Source: Pseudodesulfovibrio sediminis
GTDB taxonomy: Bacteria > Desulfobacterota > Desulfovibrionia > Desulfovibrionales > Desulfovibrionaceae
Direction: 5' to 3'
Assembly (NCBI RefSeq): GCF_020886695.1
Contig: NZ_AP024485.1
Span: forward strand, 1,187,001-1,251,000
DNA length: 64,000 bases
The position numbers and the translations under genes are program-made. The notes beneath the pieces are model-generated. The model did not search any database and was not told where the DNA came from. It saw only the letters and a program-made list of their open reading frames with translations. Below are positions 24,087 to 32,840 of this stretch, piece after piece (within the stretch, counting starts at the first letter, position 1; each line of letters opens with the position of its first letter).

Positions 24087-27000
24087 ATGGAAAGATTCAC
24101 CGCCGACCTCCACATCCATTCCCGTTTCTCCCGTGCGACGAGTAAGAAACTGACCATCCGGAACCTCGCAGCCTGGGGCCGACTCAAGGGACTCACGGTT
24201 TTGGGAACAGGAGACTTCACCCACCCTGAGTGGTTGGCGGAAATAGAAGAACAACTGCAGGATAACGGCAAAGGGTTGTTCACCCTGAAAAACCCCGGCG
24301 GCCTGGAAAACGAGATTCCCTCCTTTGACGGAACAATCCCCGGCCGCGTTCGTTTCATGCTCCAAACGGAGATCAGCTCCATTTATAAAAGAGGCGGCAA
24401 AGTGCGCAAGGTGCACAACCTTGTCTACATGCCGAATCTCGACGCGGTAAAACGATTCAACGAAAAGCTCGGCCAGGTGGGCAACCTCGCTTCGGATGGC
24501 CGCCCCATTCTGGGGCTCGACTCCCGAGACCTCATGGACATGGTGCTTGAATGCCACCCGCAGGCGTTCCTGGTCCCGGCCCATATCTGGACCCCCTGGT
24601 TCTCTCTGTTCGGCTCCAAATCCGGCTTTGATTCCATCCGAGAATGTTATGGCGACTATTCTGATGAGATCTTTGCCATGGAAACCGGCCTTTCCTCCGA
24701 CCCGGAAATGAACTGGACCTGGAGCGAGTTGGACCGCATCAAGCTTATCTCAAACTCCGACGCCCACTCCGGGGAAAAACTGGGGCGCGAAGCCAATCTC
24801 TTCAGAGGCGAAATTTCATACGAAGGCATTTACCGGGCTTTGCGCAGCGAAGGGCTGGGCCACAAATTTCTCGGCACGGTGGAATTCTTCCCGGAGGAAG
24901 GCAAGTATCACCTTGACGGCCACCGCAAATGCGGCGTTGTACTGGACCCACACGAGACCATTGCCCGCGACGGCATCTGTCCGGTCTGCGGCAAGCCCGT
25001 AACCGTGGGCGTCTATAACCGGGTGCTTGAACTGGCCGACCGGCAGGAACCTGTCAAACCAGCCGGTGCCGCCAATTTCGTTTCCATGATTCCGCTCAAG
25101 GAGATCCTGTCCGAAGTGGTGGGAGTAGGACCGAACTCCAAGAAAGTAAACACGCTCTACATGAAACTCATCAAGGAATTCGGCAACGAAATGGATATCC
25201 TCCAGCGCGTCCCGCCCGAAGACCTGAACAAATACTCCTGTTATCTTGGCGAGGGACTGTCCCGCATGCGCGAAGGACAGGTCATTCGAAAATCCGGCTT
25301 TGACGGTGAATTCGGCGTCATCTCGGTTTTTTCGGAAAAAGAACGATCCCAGATCAAGAACGGAGGCACATTGGTGGCCATAGAACGCCCGGAGGCTCGA
25401 CGGGATATCGGTGAAACAGCCTTGTCCTGCCCAACTTTTTCCAAACCCAAGACTGATGTACACCCCATCACTTACAATGCCGCCCAACGATCGGCCATTG
25501 ACGCCGGCCCCGGCCCGGTTCTGGTTCTTGCAGGTCCCGGTACAGGTAAAACACAGACGCTCATGGGCCGCATAGATCGGCTCATCGACGAAAGCGTTCC
25601 CCCAAAGCGCATCCTGGCCCTGACCTTCACCCGCCGGGCTGCTCAGGAACTGCGTGAACGCATCCGTCAACTGCGCGGAGAAGACGCGGACACGCCGCAG
25701 GCCGGGACACTCCACTCCCTCTGCTTCGACTACTGGAAGCATGTCTACTCCGACACGCCGATCGTCCTGCCCGAAGCCGCTGCAAAAAAACTTTTCGCCG
25801 AGGTAAATCCCGAATTCGCGGGCAAGAACCTCGATCATTACTGGAACAAATACATCTTGGCACGCGAACAGCTTTCCGGGTTGCCCGACGATCTGGCCGA
25901 AGCACACATCAACTACGGCAACCAGAAAAACCACTGGGATCTGGTCGACTACACCGACCTGCTCGAATTCATGCTGGAGCAGTCCGATGCTCCCACGTTC
26001 CGCCTGCCCTACACCGATGTACTCGTGGATGAAGTGCAGGACCTCACTCCCCTGCAACTTGCTGCCATCAAAGGCATTGCCAAGAAAGACGGGACGGGCC
26101 TGTTCTGCATCGGCGACCCCAAACAGTCCATCTACGGATTCCGGGGTGCGGTTTCGGATGTGGAGAGCCGGCTCAAGGAACTGTGGAGCGACATGCAGCC
26201 CATCACCCTGACCGAGAACTACCGGTCCGGGCAGACGATTCTTGACTGTTCAGGCGCATTGTTCCCTGACGCTGACAAGCTCAACGCCAACCTCGACATC
26301 AAGGCCACGGTTCACCTCTTTGAGGGGCCGGACGGATTGCGCGAAGCGACCTGGATCAGCGACAAGATCAAAGGCCTCATCGGCGCCACCAGTCACTCCA
26401 TCTCCGATCAGGAAGGCGGCGGCGAATTGGCACCCGGCGACATCGCCGTGCTGGTCCGTTTCAAGGCGCTCATCCCGGTCATCGAGAAAGCGCTCAAACG
26501 CGCTGGCATTCCGGTATCCACCCCTGAACTGGAAGGATTCTGGCAGGAACCCCGCGTGGCGAGCATTCTGAAAGCAGCGGAACAGTTCCTTGGAATGACC
26601 CTGGCCGATTCCGAAGACGTGATAAAACTGCCGGACCATATCCTGGCCAAAGGGCCTGTGGGATTGGCCGCCTACCTGAGCGAAACCCCGCCGTTCGATC
26701 AATTTTTCTGGGACAGTCGCCAGTTTAAGGAACTGAAAAAGGAATTTGACAACCGCGGCGGCTGGCAAGGACTGGTCAACTGGGTCTCCCTGCAATCGGA
26801 ACTGGAACTGGTCCGCAAGTCCGTGGAAAAAGTCCAGATCATGACGCTGCATGCAGCCAAGGGCCTGGAGTACGATGCCGTATTCATGCCGGCCTGTGAA
26901 GAAGGTATTCTGCCGTTCGCGGGCATGGACCTGCTCACGGCCAAGGTCACGCTGACTCCGGGCCGGGGCCAACGGTTCGCAGAGGAACGCCGACTCATGT

Positions 27001-27188
27001 ATGTCGGCATGACCCGCGCCAAACGGAATCTCTACATCAGCCGCGCGGATTCCCGACAACTCTATGGCAAGACCCTGAACCTGCCCCCGTCCAGATATTT
27101 ACGGGAGCTGCCCAAATCCCTGCTGACCAAATCCACCCTGGCTGCCAAAAAAGTGACCAAGGAAAAACAGCTCGGTTTTTTTGATTAG
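24087..27188 (+). CDS. Fusion of an EndoQ-type PHP endonuclease and a UvrD-type helicase
   Basis: A 1033-residue two-enzyme chain. Residues 1 to about 440 match EndoQ, a PHP-fold endonuclease that in Thermococcales cuts 5' of deaminated bases (hypoxanthine, uracil) and abasic sites: 'DLHIHSRFSRATSKKLTI', 'GTGDFTHPEWLAEIEE', 'SDAHSGEKLGREAN', and a zinc knuckle near 283-302 ('CGVVLDP...CPVCGKPV'). Residues from about 465 form a compact superfamily 1A helicase: Walker A 'AGPGTGKTQTL' (about 482), 'LTFTRRAAQELRER', 'VDEVQDLTPLQ', 'GDPKQSIYGFRGA', 'LHAAKGLEYDAVF' and 'RRLMYVGMTRAKRN'. It is shorter than full UvrD (about 720 residues). I infer that it nicks damaged DNA and unwinds from the nick. 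The only ribosome site is distant (AGGAGG, 20 bases upstream), but no other start fits. Confidence 0.9.
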   Translation: MERFTADLHIHSRFSRATSKKLTIRNLAAWGRLKGLTVLGTGDFTHPEWLAEIEEQLQDNGKGLFTLKNPGGLENEIPSFDGTIPGRVRFMLQTEISSIYKRGGKVRKVHNLVYMPNLDAVKRFNEKLGQVGNLASDGRPILGLDSRDLMDMVLECHPQAFLVPAHIWTPWFSLFGSKSGFDSIRECYGDYSDEIFAMETGLSSDPEMNWTWSELDRIKLISNSDAHSGEKLGREANLFRGEISYEGIYRALRSEGLGHKFLGTVEFFPEEGKYHLDGHRKCGVVLDPHETIARDGICPVCGKPVTVGVYNRVLELADRQEPVKPAGAANFVSMIPLKEILSEVVGVGPNSKKVNTLYMKLIKEFGNEMDILQRVPPEDLNKYSCYLGEGLSRMREGQVIRKSGFDGEFGVISVFSEKERSQIKNGGTLVAIERPEARRDIGETALSCPTFSKPKTDVHPITYNAAQRSAIDAGPGPVLVLAGPGTGKTQTLMGRIDRLIDESVPPKRILALTFTRRAAQELRERIRQLRGEDADTPQAGTLHSLCFDYWKHVYSDTPIVLPEAAAKKLFAEVNPEFAGKNLDHYWNKYILAREQLSGLPDDLAEAHINYGNQKNHWDLVDYTDLLEFMLEQSDAPTFRLPYTDVLVDEVQDLTPLQLAAIKGIAKKDGTGLFCIGDPKQSIYGFRGAVSDVESRLKELWSDMQPITLTENYRSGQTILDCSGALFPDADKLNANLDIKATVHLFEGPDGLREATWISDKIKGLIGATSHSISDQEGGGELAPGDIAVLVRFKALIPVIEKALKRAGIPVSTPELEGFWQEPRVASILKAAEQFLGMTLADSEDVIKLPDHILAKGPVGLAAYLSETPPFDQFFWDSRQFKELKKEFDNRGGWQGLVNWVSLQSELELVRKSVEKVQIMTLHAAKGLEYDAVFMPACEEGILPFAGMDLLTAKVTLTPGRGQRFAEERRLMYVGMTRAKRNLYISRADSRQLYGKTLNLPPSRYLRELPKSLLTKSTLAAKKVTKEKQLGFFD

Positions 27189-27206
27189 GACAGCCGAGCC
27201 GTGCCA

Positions 27207-27262
27207 CTCCGGCAATCCGGAGGGGGAGCGTATCGGCAGAGTCCTCTGCCAGTCATGTTTTT
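27207..27262 (+). terminator. Double hairpin after the EndoQ-UvrD gene
   Basis: CTCCGG (27207-27212) / CCGGAG (27217-27222) over CAAT, then GGCAGA (27235-27240) / TCTGCC (27245-27250) over GTCC, followed by a T-run from 27258. It probably ends the fusion gene's transcript. Confidence 0.6.
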
Positions 27263-27283
27263 GGGAAAAGAAAGCAAGGTGGG

Positions 27284-27427
27284 CTACAGGATAAACCGAT
27301 AGATTCCACGTTCGTACATCCGACAAACGTGACGCGCCGCCACCAGATTCACCCCAAACTGACGCAAACGACAGAACACATGAAGCGGATTCAATATATG
27401 CTGACACTGTTCTCGAAATGTCCTCAT
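27284..27427 (-). CDS. Small 47-residue basic protein of unknown function
   Basis: A short gene not easily noticed because of its length: 47 codons from ATG at 27427 to a stop at 27284. AAGGA lies 8 bases before the ATG (AAGGACAGAGCC-ATG), a better ribosome site than that of its plus-strand neighbour. The protein is rich in Arg, Cys and His and has two predicted helices: 'MRTFREQCQHILNPLHVFCR', then 'LRQFGVNLVAARHVCRMYER' and 'GIYRFIL'. The 'NPLHVFCRLR' segment looks like a conserved core, but I cannot name the family. It is divergent from cbiR, with a spacer of about 50-70 bases. Function unknown; a membrane-surface or RNA-binding role is possible from charge alone. Confidence 0.62.
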   Translation of the reverse strand: MRTFREQCQHILNPLHVFCRLRQFGVNLVAARHVCRMYERGIYRFIL

Positions 27428-27494
27428 GGCTCTGTCCTTATCTATAGGGTTCATTCCTGACAATATTTTTGCAATAGCCATGCCCGGTAGCAAT

Positions 27495-28328
27495 ATGCCA
27501 ACAATGCCTGACATTTCCAAATCCTCGCCTGATCGCAACAGGGAAAATTCTGCGCAGACTGTCCCCGTTTCCGTCGCTGATGTGCAAAAACGGATGGGCC
27601 TGGACTTTCCGTTCACCCTTGCCGCGCCATCCTTTGTGCTTCCAGCCGGTGTAGCGGAGAACAGCCTCTTTCTGGCGCAATATTTCCCGGAAATCGCGCT
27701 GCTTTTTTTCGAAGCAGACGCCTGTCTTGCGTATACCGAAGACGACCTGCCCCCTCATCTGTCCGAACTGGACTGCTCGTGGCACGTCCATATGCCGCTG
27801 GATTTTGACTGGTCACTGGGGCTGGATGTCATCTGGCGCAAGATTGAGGGGCTTATCGACAAGGCCGCCTTCCTTTCACCCAGAGCCTATGTGCTGCACC
27901 CGCCCACTGCACCGGACATGCTCCTGCCACTGGCAGCCAGATTGCGCGACAAGGGTGTGGCTCCGGCCAGCTTTCTGATCGAAAATATCCGAGGCCACAG
28001 CTTGACGCCCATTTGGGAGGAAATCCTGGCTGGTGGCTTCTCCACCTGCCTGGATATCGGCCATATTCTCGCGTATAGCCAACAGGACGTGCTGAATTTA
28101 CCCCATTTATGGGAAACCGTGCGTATGTTGCATGTCTATGGCGAGGAAAAAAAAATGAAGCACTGGCCGCTGTCCCACCTCTCCGAGGAGGGCAAATCAA
28201 CGTTGCGAACCCTGCTTGAGAATGCGCCTTCAGCCACGGTGACCCTTGAAGTCTTTAACCAAAATGGGCTTTTCGCATCCCTGAATCAACTCGGACAATG
28301 GATGTCCGAATGGAGCCATAAAAAATGA
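27495..28328 (+). CDS. cbiR: Cobamide-remodelling phosphodiesterase CbiR
   Basis: A TIM-barrel protein of the xylose-isomerase-like/AP-endonuclease-2 superfamily. Seen: 'FPFTLAAPSFVLPAGVAENS', 'IALLFFEADACLAYTEDDLP', 'WHVHMPLDFDWSLG', 'SPRAYVLHPPT', 'ASFLIENIRGHSLT' and 'FSTCLDIGHILAY', where the Glu, Asp and His are metal ligands of the barrel. This pattern matches CbiR, which in Akkermansia removes the nucleotide loop of foreign cobamides so that a preferred lower ligand can be fitted. cobU, the next salvage enzyme, overlaps its stop by 4 bases and supports this. The start is uncertain: the frame is open from 27426, but that ATG coincides with the start of the opposite small gene. 27495 has a weak GGTAG; 27480, 27504 or 27594 are alternatives. 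Confidence 0.84.
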   Translation: MPTMPDISKSSPDRNRENSAQTVPVSVADVQKRMGLDFPFTLAAPSFVLPAGVAENSLFLAQYFPEIALLFFEADACLAYTEDDLPPHLSELDCSWHVHMPLDFDWSLGLDVIWRKIEGLIDKAAFLSPRAYVLHPPTAPDMLLPLAARLRDKGVAPASFLIENIRGHSLTPIWEEILAGGFSTCLDIGHILAYSQQDVLNLPHLWETVRMLHVYGEEKKMKHWPLSHLSEEGKSTLRTLLENAPSATVTLEVFNQNGLFASLNQLGQWMSEWSHKK

Positions 28329-28834
28329 TCATCCTGGTACTCGGAGGGAACAAGTCAGGCAAATCCGACTTCGCCCTTGATTTATTGGCTGACGCACCCG
28401 ATCCGGGGGTGTTTATTGCTACAGGAAAGGCAAAAGATCTCGAATTCAGAGAGCAAATACGTCAACACCGCACAAATAGGGCCTCTGAAATTGAGGTAAT
28501 CGAAGTTTCCGAAGACTTGCCACAGACGCTGAGACAGGATAAATTGCCGTTTCCATCCGTGCTTGTTGATAGCTTGGACTACTGGCTTTTCGCCTGTCGA
28601 GAAGCGGGCCAGGAGGCGGAAAAGTTACAAGAATTCATGGAAGTTCTTGAGAATTGGGGTGATGGCACCCTGATACTGGTCTCGTGTGAGACAGGACTTG
28701 GACCGCTGCCAGCCGGCAGTGCGGTTCGAGCTTTTGTGCGGAGCCTCGGCGCGCTCAATCAGCGCATCGCAGTTGTCGCTGACCAGGTCTTTCTGGTTGC
28801 GGCAGGGCTACCGTTAACCCTGAAACAGGGATAG
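28325..28834 (+). CDS. cobU: Adenosylcobinamide kinase / adenosylcobinamide-phosphate guanylyltransferase
   Basis: A 169-residue CobU-type enzyme. It phosphorylates adenosylcobinamide and transfers GMP to give AdoCbi-GDP, the precursor for attaching a new lower ligand. The P-loop is 'LVLGGNKSGKSDFALDLL' (Arg of the usual GGxRSGKS is Lys here). 'REQIRQHRTNR' holds the His/Arg region that carries GMP in CobU. 'VLVDSLDYWLFA' corresponds to the Asp-containing strand, and 'SCETGLGPLPAGSAVRAF' is a family signature. It is slightly shorter than the 180 residues of Salmonella CobU. The overlap with cbiR shows coupling in one salvage/remodelling module. The other genes (cobS, cobT) are not in the window. 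Confidence 0.88.
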   Translation: MIILVLGGNKSGKSDFALDLLADAPDPGVFIATGKAKDLEFREQIRQHRTNRASEIEVIEVSEDLPQTLRQDKLPFPSVLVDSLDYWLFACREAGQEAEKLQEFMEVLENWGDGTLILVSCETGLGPLPAGSAVRAFVRSLGALNQRIAVVADQVFLVAAGLPLTLKQG

Positions 28835-28837
28835 TTT

Positions 28838-29833
28838 GTGGCACTTTTTCGACAGTTGGATGAACAGGTCGAGCAACTCCTCGAGCTCTTCAACAAAGAC
28901 GACAACTGGCTTATAGCAATAAACGCGGACCCGGATGCCCTGGGTTCTGCACTCGCCCTAAGGCGAATGATGGCACGCAAGGTCAACGCCGTAGCAATTG
29001 CTCAGATCAATGAAATCAAACGACCGGACAACCTGTCCATGATCCGCTACTGCCGCATACCCACGCAGAAACTCATTCCCAATCTCGCGGCCCAGTACAA
29101 CAAATTCGCTCTCATCGACTCTCAGCCCCATCACAATCCCGAGTTCAAGCCATTCGATTTTTCCGTAGTCATCGACCATCATCCCATTGCCCCGGACAAT
29201 CCGGTGGAAGCGGATTTTGTGGACATTCGGCCCAAATACGGCTCTGTCTGCACCATGATGACCGAGTATCTCTACAACATGAAGATTCGCCCGGCAAAAC
29301 TGCTGGCCACGGCGCTCATGTACGGTATCCGCTGCGACACCCGCACCTTTGAGCGCAAGTTCATTGATGCGGACATGGCCGCCTTCAAATACCTGAGCAA
29401 ATATTCCGATTCAAAACTCATGAATCGCATCAGTCGCAGCGAGTTCCATCTCGACTGGATGCGCTATTTCTCCCGCGCTTTCTATAATCTGCGCCGCATC
29501 GGTCACGGCCTGTTCGCACATTGCGGCAACGTTGAAAACCCGGATATTCTGGTTATTGTCGCTGATTTCTTCACCCGTGTTCACAATGTCCCCTGGGTCG
29601 TTGTTTCCGGCACGTCGGACGAGAAGCTCGTCTGCATCCTGCGTGGAGACGGTCTCCGACGCGACATGGGTACCATGGCGCAAAAACTCATGGCCGGACT
29701 CGGCTCTGCCGGTGGCCACAAGCAGGCTGCCCGCGCCGAAGTGGAAATCGAAGAGCTCAATGGAGAAGACCCGGAAATCTTCATGCTCAAGCGCCTCGGG
29801 CGCATTTCCAAGCGCACCATACGCCGTATCTGA
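28838..29833 (+). CDS. DHH-family phosphoesterase, NrnA-like
   Basis: A 331-residue two-domain DHH/DHHA1 protein. 'LIAINADPDALGSALALRRM' and 'ALIDSQPHHNP' give the first metal ligands, 'VVIDHHP' the DHH-type motif, and 'GLGSAGGHKQAARAEV' the substrate-binding GGGH-like loop of DHHA1. Family members degrade nanoRNA, pAp or cyclic dinucleotide products such as pGpG or pApA. GTG at 28838 is the start, 3 bases after the cobU stop, so it is in the same transcript; a link to cobamide metabolism is not evident. An AXR-type substrate cannot be chosen from sequence alone. Confidence 0.88.
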   Translation: MALFRQLDEQVEQLLELFNKDDNWLIAINADPDALGSALALRRMMARKVNAVAIAQINEIKRPDNLSMIRYCRIPTQKLIPNLAAQYNKFALIDSQPHHNPEFKPFDFSVVIDHHPIAPDNPVEADFVDIRPKYGSVCTMMTEYLYNMKIRPAKLLATALMYGIRCDTRTFERKFIDADMAAFKYLSKYSDSKLMNRISRSEFHLDWMRYFSRAFYNLRRIGHGLFAHCGNVENPDILVIVADFFTRVHNVPWVVVSGTSDEKLVCILRGDGLRRDMGTMAQKLMAGLGSAGGHKQAARAEVEIEELNGEDPEIFMLKRLGRISKRTIRRI

Positions 29834-29982
29834 CTCCGACAAAGCCAGCCATACAGACTGCTGCATGCTGTGATGAAACCGGCCCATGTGTACGCCAACT
29901 ACTCTTTGGGCCAGTATTTTTTTGCGATCTGCATGCGCACGAAACAAAACACGTTAACCCATACAGTGAATATGAGTGGACC

Positions 29983-32634
29983 ATGTCATTAAAAGAACGC
30001 CTCAATTTCGATACGGAACCTGTCTACCTCATTGACGGTACTGCCCTGCTCTACAGAGCATTCTACGCCCGCGCCGACTTGTCCCGTTCGGACGGTTTTC
30101 CGACCAATGCGATCAATACGGTCCTGCGCGTCCTCATGAACCTGCTCAAGGATGAAAACCCCACCCATGTGGCCTTCATGATGGACGGCAAAGGGCCAAC
30201 GTTCCGCAATGAAAAATATGATCTGTACAAGGCAAATCGTCCGTCCATGCCCGAACCGCTGGCCCAGCAGATCGAACCGGTGCAGGAAGGGGTCAAACTC
30301 CTCGGCCTCAAGCTGCTGATCTCGGATGGTGTCGAGGCCGATGACTGCATCTGCGCACTGGCCAATCGTTACAAGAAAGACCGCCCGGTGATCATCATGG
30401 CTTCGGACAAGGACCTCAAGCAATGCCTTGACGACAATGTGGTCATGATCAGCCAGCATGGACGAAAGGAAACCATCTATACGCTGGACGGATTCCGTGA
30501 AAAAGAAGGCATGGAGCCTGACACGTGGCCGGATTTTCAGGCAATAATCGGTGACTCGGCCGATAACATCCCCGGCATTCCCAAGGTCGGCCCAGTGACC
30601 GCACGCAAGATTTTTGCCGAGACCGGCCCCACCCTGGAGGATGTACAAGAGAATTACACCCGCCTGCCGGACAAGCTGCGCGAGAAGATCGAGCCTGAAT
30701 TGGAAAATATTTTCCTTTACCGCGAACTGACCCGCATGAAGACCGACTGCTGTGATCAGCCAGTGGAGGAATTCATCGTCAAGGATATCAATACCGACAA
30801 GTTGAGCGCATTCCTGGACGAATATGAGCTGCGCGGACTTCAGCGTAATATTCCCCGTCCGAAAAAGGCTGACACGCTCCCGGCAGCGGCAGCCACCGCA
30901 GCGAAAAGCAAGGCCGGTGGTGACGGCATGCTGTCACTTTTCGGCGACGCCCCGGCAGCAGAGAAGCCCGAGGCTCCCCTTGCCGTTACCGAAGCAGCAA
31001 CTGCGGACGCCCTGCCCAGCCTGGCAGGTGAAGACGTGGGATTGACCTTTGAAGACGACACGTTTTTTGTCGGCCTGATGGACACGGAGTACCGCTACAC
31101 CGGTCCCGTGCCCGATCTGGTCCGCGCCCTTGAGAACGCCAGCATCATCGCCACGCCGTCGGTGCAGGAGTTGCTTCGCGCCGACTCATCGTGGAATTAT
31201 ATTCTTTCATCCCAATGGTTTGATCTGAGTCTGGCCGCATACCTGCTGGACCCGGAATCCCGAAACTACACTTGGGCCCGCCTCAAACAGTCCATGTTTC
31301 AGGATGGTCGCCCGGAATTTGCCCAGCCCGCCAAAGACCTGCACCCGCACTCCAAAGGACTGGCCGCGCTGGCCTATATGCAGGGCATAAAGAATCAGGT
31401 GGAAGGCGCGGAATTGACCAGGCTCATGGTCGAGCTGGAAATCCCGCTCATCCCGGCGCTGGTGGAGATGGAAAAGGCCGGTATCGGTATTGATCTCACG
31501 GCATTCCAGGAATTTCTGGGCGATGTCAGCAGCCAGCTTGCCGAATTGACACGAACGATCATTGAACTCGCTGGCGAGGAGTTCAATATCCGCTCCAGCC
31601 AACAGTTGGCCGTTGTTCTGTTCGACAGGCTGGATATCAAGGCCGGTGGCAAGACCTCCACCGGGTTGCGCTCCACCGCCAACCAGGTGCTTGAAAAGAT
31701 TCGCGACAAACACCCCATTGTGGAGGCGGTGCTCCAGTATCGCATGCTGGAAAAACTGCGCTCCACCTACCTTGAACCACTGCCCAAACTGGTGGATGCG
31801 GATTCACGGCTGCACACCCATTTCAATCAGCTTTCAACAGCCACGGGCCGCCTTTCCAGCTCGCGACCGAACCTGCAGAATATCCCGATTCGCGGTATAC
31901 ACGGCCCACGAATGCGCGGCTGTTTCTGTGCCGGAGAAGGCAACATGCTGGCCGCAGCAGACTACTCCCAGATCGAACTCAGGGTGCTGGCCCATTTCTC
32001 CAAGGACCCGGCTTTGCTGGATGCCTTCCGTAATGATGAAGATATCCACTCTCGCACCGCCGCTCTGCTCAACGACAAGGCCGTGGAAGACGTGACCACC
32101 GATGAGCGACGCGGAGCCAAGACCATCAACTTCGGTCTGATCTATGGCATGGGTGTGCAAAAGCTCGCCCGCGAACTCAAGATCAAACAAACCGAAGCCA
32201 AAGAATTCACGGAAACCTATTTTGAAAAGATGGCGACCCTCAAGGCCTACTACGAGACCATTGTGGAAGACGCGCAAACGCACGGCTTCGTGACCACTCT
32301 TGCCGGACGCCGCCGCCTGCTCCCGGAGCTGCACTCCCGCAACAACCAGCTCGCATCCCAGGCCAAACGCCAGGCCGTGAACACAGTCATTCAAGGCTCG
32401 GCAGCCGACATCATTAAAATGGCCATGGTCGCGGCCTACAAGGATCAGGAACTCAAAAAACTCGGCGCACAACTCATCCTGCAAGTACACGATGAACTCA
32501 TAGTGGAAGCCCCGGCAAAGAACATAGAAGCCGCCGGAGCTCGACTCAAACAGATCATGCAGGACGTAGCCAAGCTGGATGTACCGCTCAAGGTAGATTT
32601 AGGAATAGGAAAGAATTGGGCTGAGGCGCATTAA
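29983..32634 (+). CDS. polA: DNA polymerase I with an apparently inactive proofreading domain
   Basis: An 883-residue family A polymerase for Okazaki-fragment and repair synthesis. The 5' nuclease domain (1 to about 290) shows 'VYLIDGTALLYRAFYA', 'SDGVEADDCICALA' and 'GDSADNIPGIPKVGPVTARK'. The polymerase domain carries motif A 'DYSQIELR' (about 660), motif B 'RRGAKTINFGLIYG' (about 708) and motif C 'VHDELIV' (about 836). Between about 300 and 470, the 3'-5' exonuclease fold can be traced ('QWFDLSLAAYLLDPESRNY'), but the DxE, Kx3D and Yx3D metal-site residues are not found and a low-complexity Ala/Glu/Lys linker precedes it. This resembles Taq and Bacillus PolA. It has its own 149-base upstream spacer. 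Confidence 0.96.
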   Translation: MSLKERLNFDTEPVYLIDGTALLYRAFYARADLSRSDGFPTNAINTVLRVLMNLLKDENPTHVAFMMDGKGPTFRNEKYDLYKANRPSMPEPLAQQIEPVQEGVKLLGLKLLISDGVEADDCICALANRYKKDRPVIIMASDKDLKQCLDDNVVMISQHGRKETIYTLDGFREKEGMEPDTWPDFQAIIGDSADNIPGIPKVGPVTARKIFAETGPTLEDVQENYTRLPDKLREKIEPELENIFLYRELTRMKTDCCDQPVEEFIVKDINTDKLSAFLDEYELRGLQRNIPRPKKADTLPAAAATAAKSKAGGDGMLSLFGDAPAAEKPEAPLAVTEAATADALPSLAGEDVGLTFEDDTFFVGLMDTEYRYTGPVPDLVRALENASIIATPSVQELLRADSSWNYILSSQWFDLSLAAYLLDPESRNYTWARLKQSMFQDGRPEFAQPAKDLHPHSKGLAALAYMQGIKNQVEGAELTRLMVELEIPLIPALVEMEKAGIGIDLTAFQEFLGDVSSQLAELTRTIIELAGEEFNIRSSQQLAVVLFDRLDIKAGGKTSTGLRSTANQVLEKIRDKHPIVEAVLQYRMLEKLRSTYLEPLPKLVDADSRLHTHFNQLSTATGRLSSSRPNLQNIPIRGIHGPRMRGCFCAGEGNMLAAADYSQIELRVLAHFSKDPALLDAFRNDEDIHSRTAALLNDKAVEDVTTDERRGAKTINFGLIYGMGVQKLARELKIKQTEAKEFTETYFEKMATLKAYYETIVEDAQTHGFVTTLAGRRRLLPELHSRNNQLASQAKRQAVNTVIQGSAADIIKMAMVAAYKDQELKKLGAQLILQVHDELIVEAPAKNIEAAGARLKQIMQDVAKLDVPLKVDLGIGKNWAEAH

Positions 32635-32778
32635 ATGAACAGTTAACCGGGAGGGAGCGAGGCGGACGACTGTTCGGGGAGCGGAGCCAGTCCGATCAGA
32701 TTCCTGCTTGGGAAGGTTGTGCGGCAGCGACGGCTCTTTCTTCGTTTTTCCTTATGCCAAAAGACGTTTCTTTCCCCA

Positions 32779-32802
32779 CAAAAAAGCCCCGATCAACGGG
32801 GC
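32779..32802 (-). terminator. Rho-independent terminator of the solute-binding protein gene
   Basis: On the minus strand GCCCCG-TTGAT-CGGGGC is followed directly by TTTTTT. It lies 39 bases beyond the stop of the gene at 32841. The 206 bases between polA and that gene hold no frame; 32641-32705 contains GC-rich imperfect repeats of the sort seen after genes in this group. Confidence 0.85.
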
Positions 32803-32840
32803 GGTGCTCTTAAGCCCATGGAGAAAAAGCCGCGTCCCTT

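Noticed and set aside
27189-27260. Possible cobalamin riboswitch before cbiR, suggested by GCCACT and neighbouring hairpins
   Set aside because: The B12-box and the long conserved core are missing. The hairpins sit directly behind the EndoQ-UvrD stop and end in a T-run, as a terminator would.
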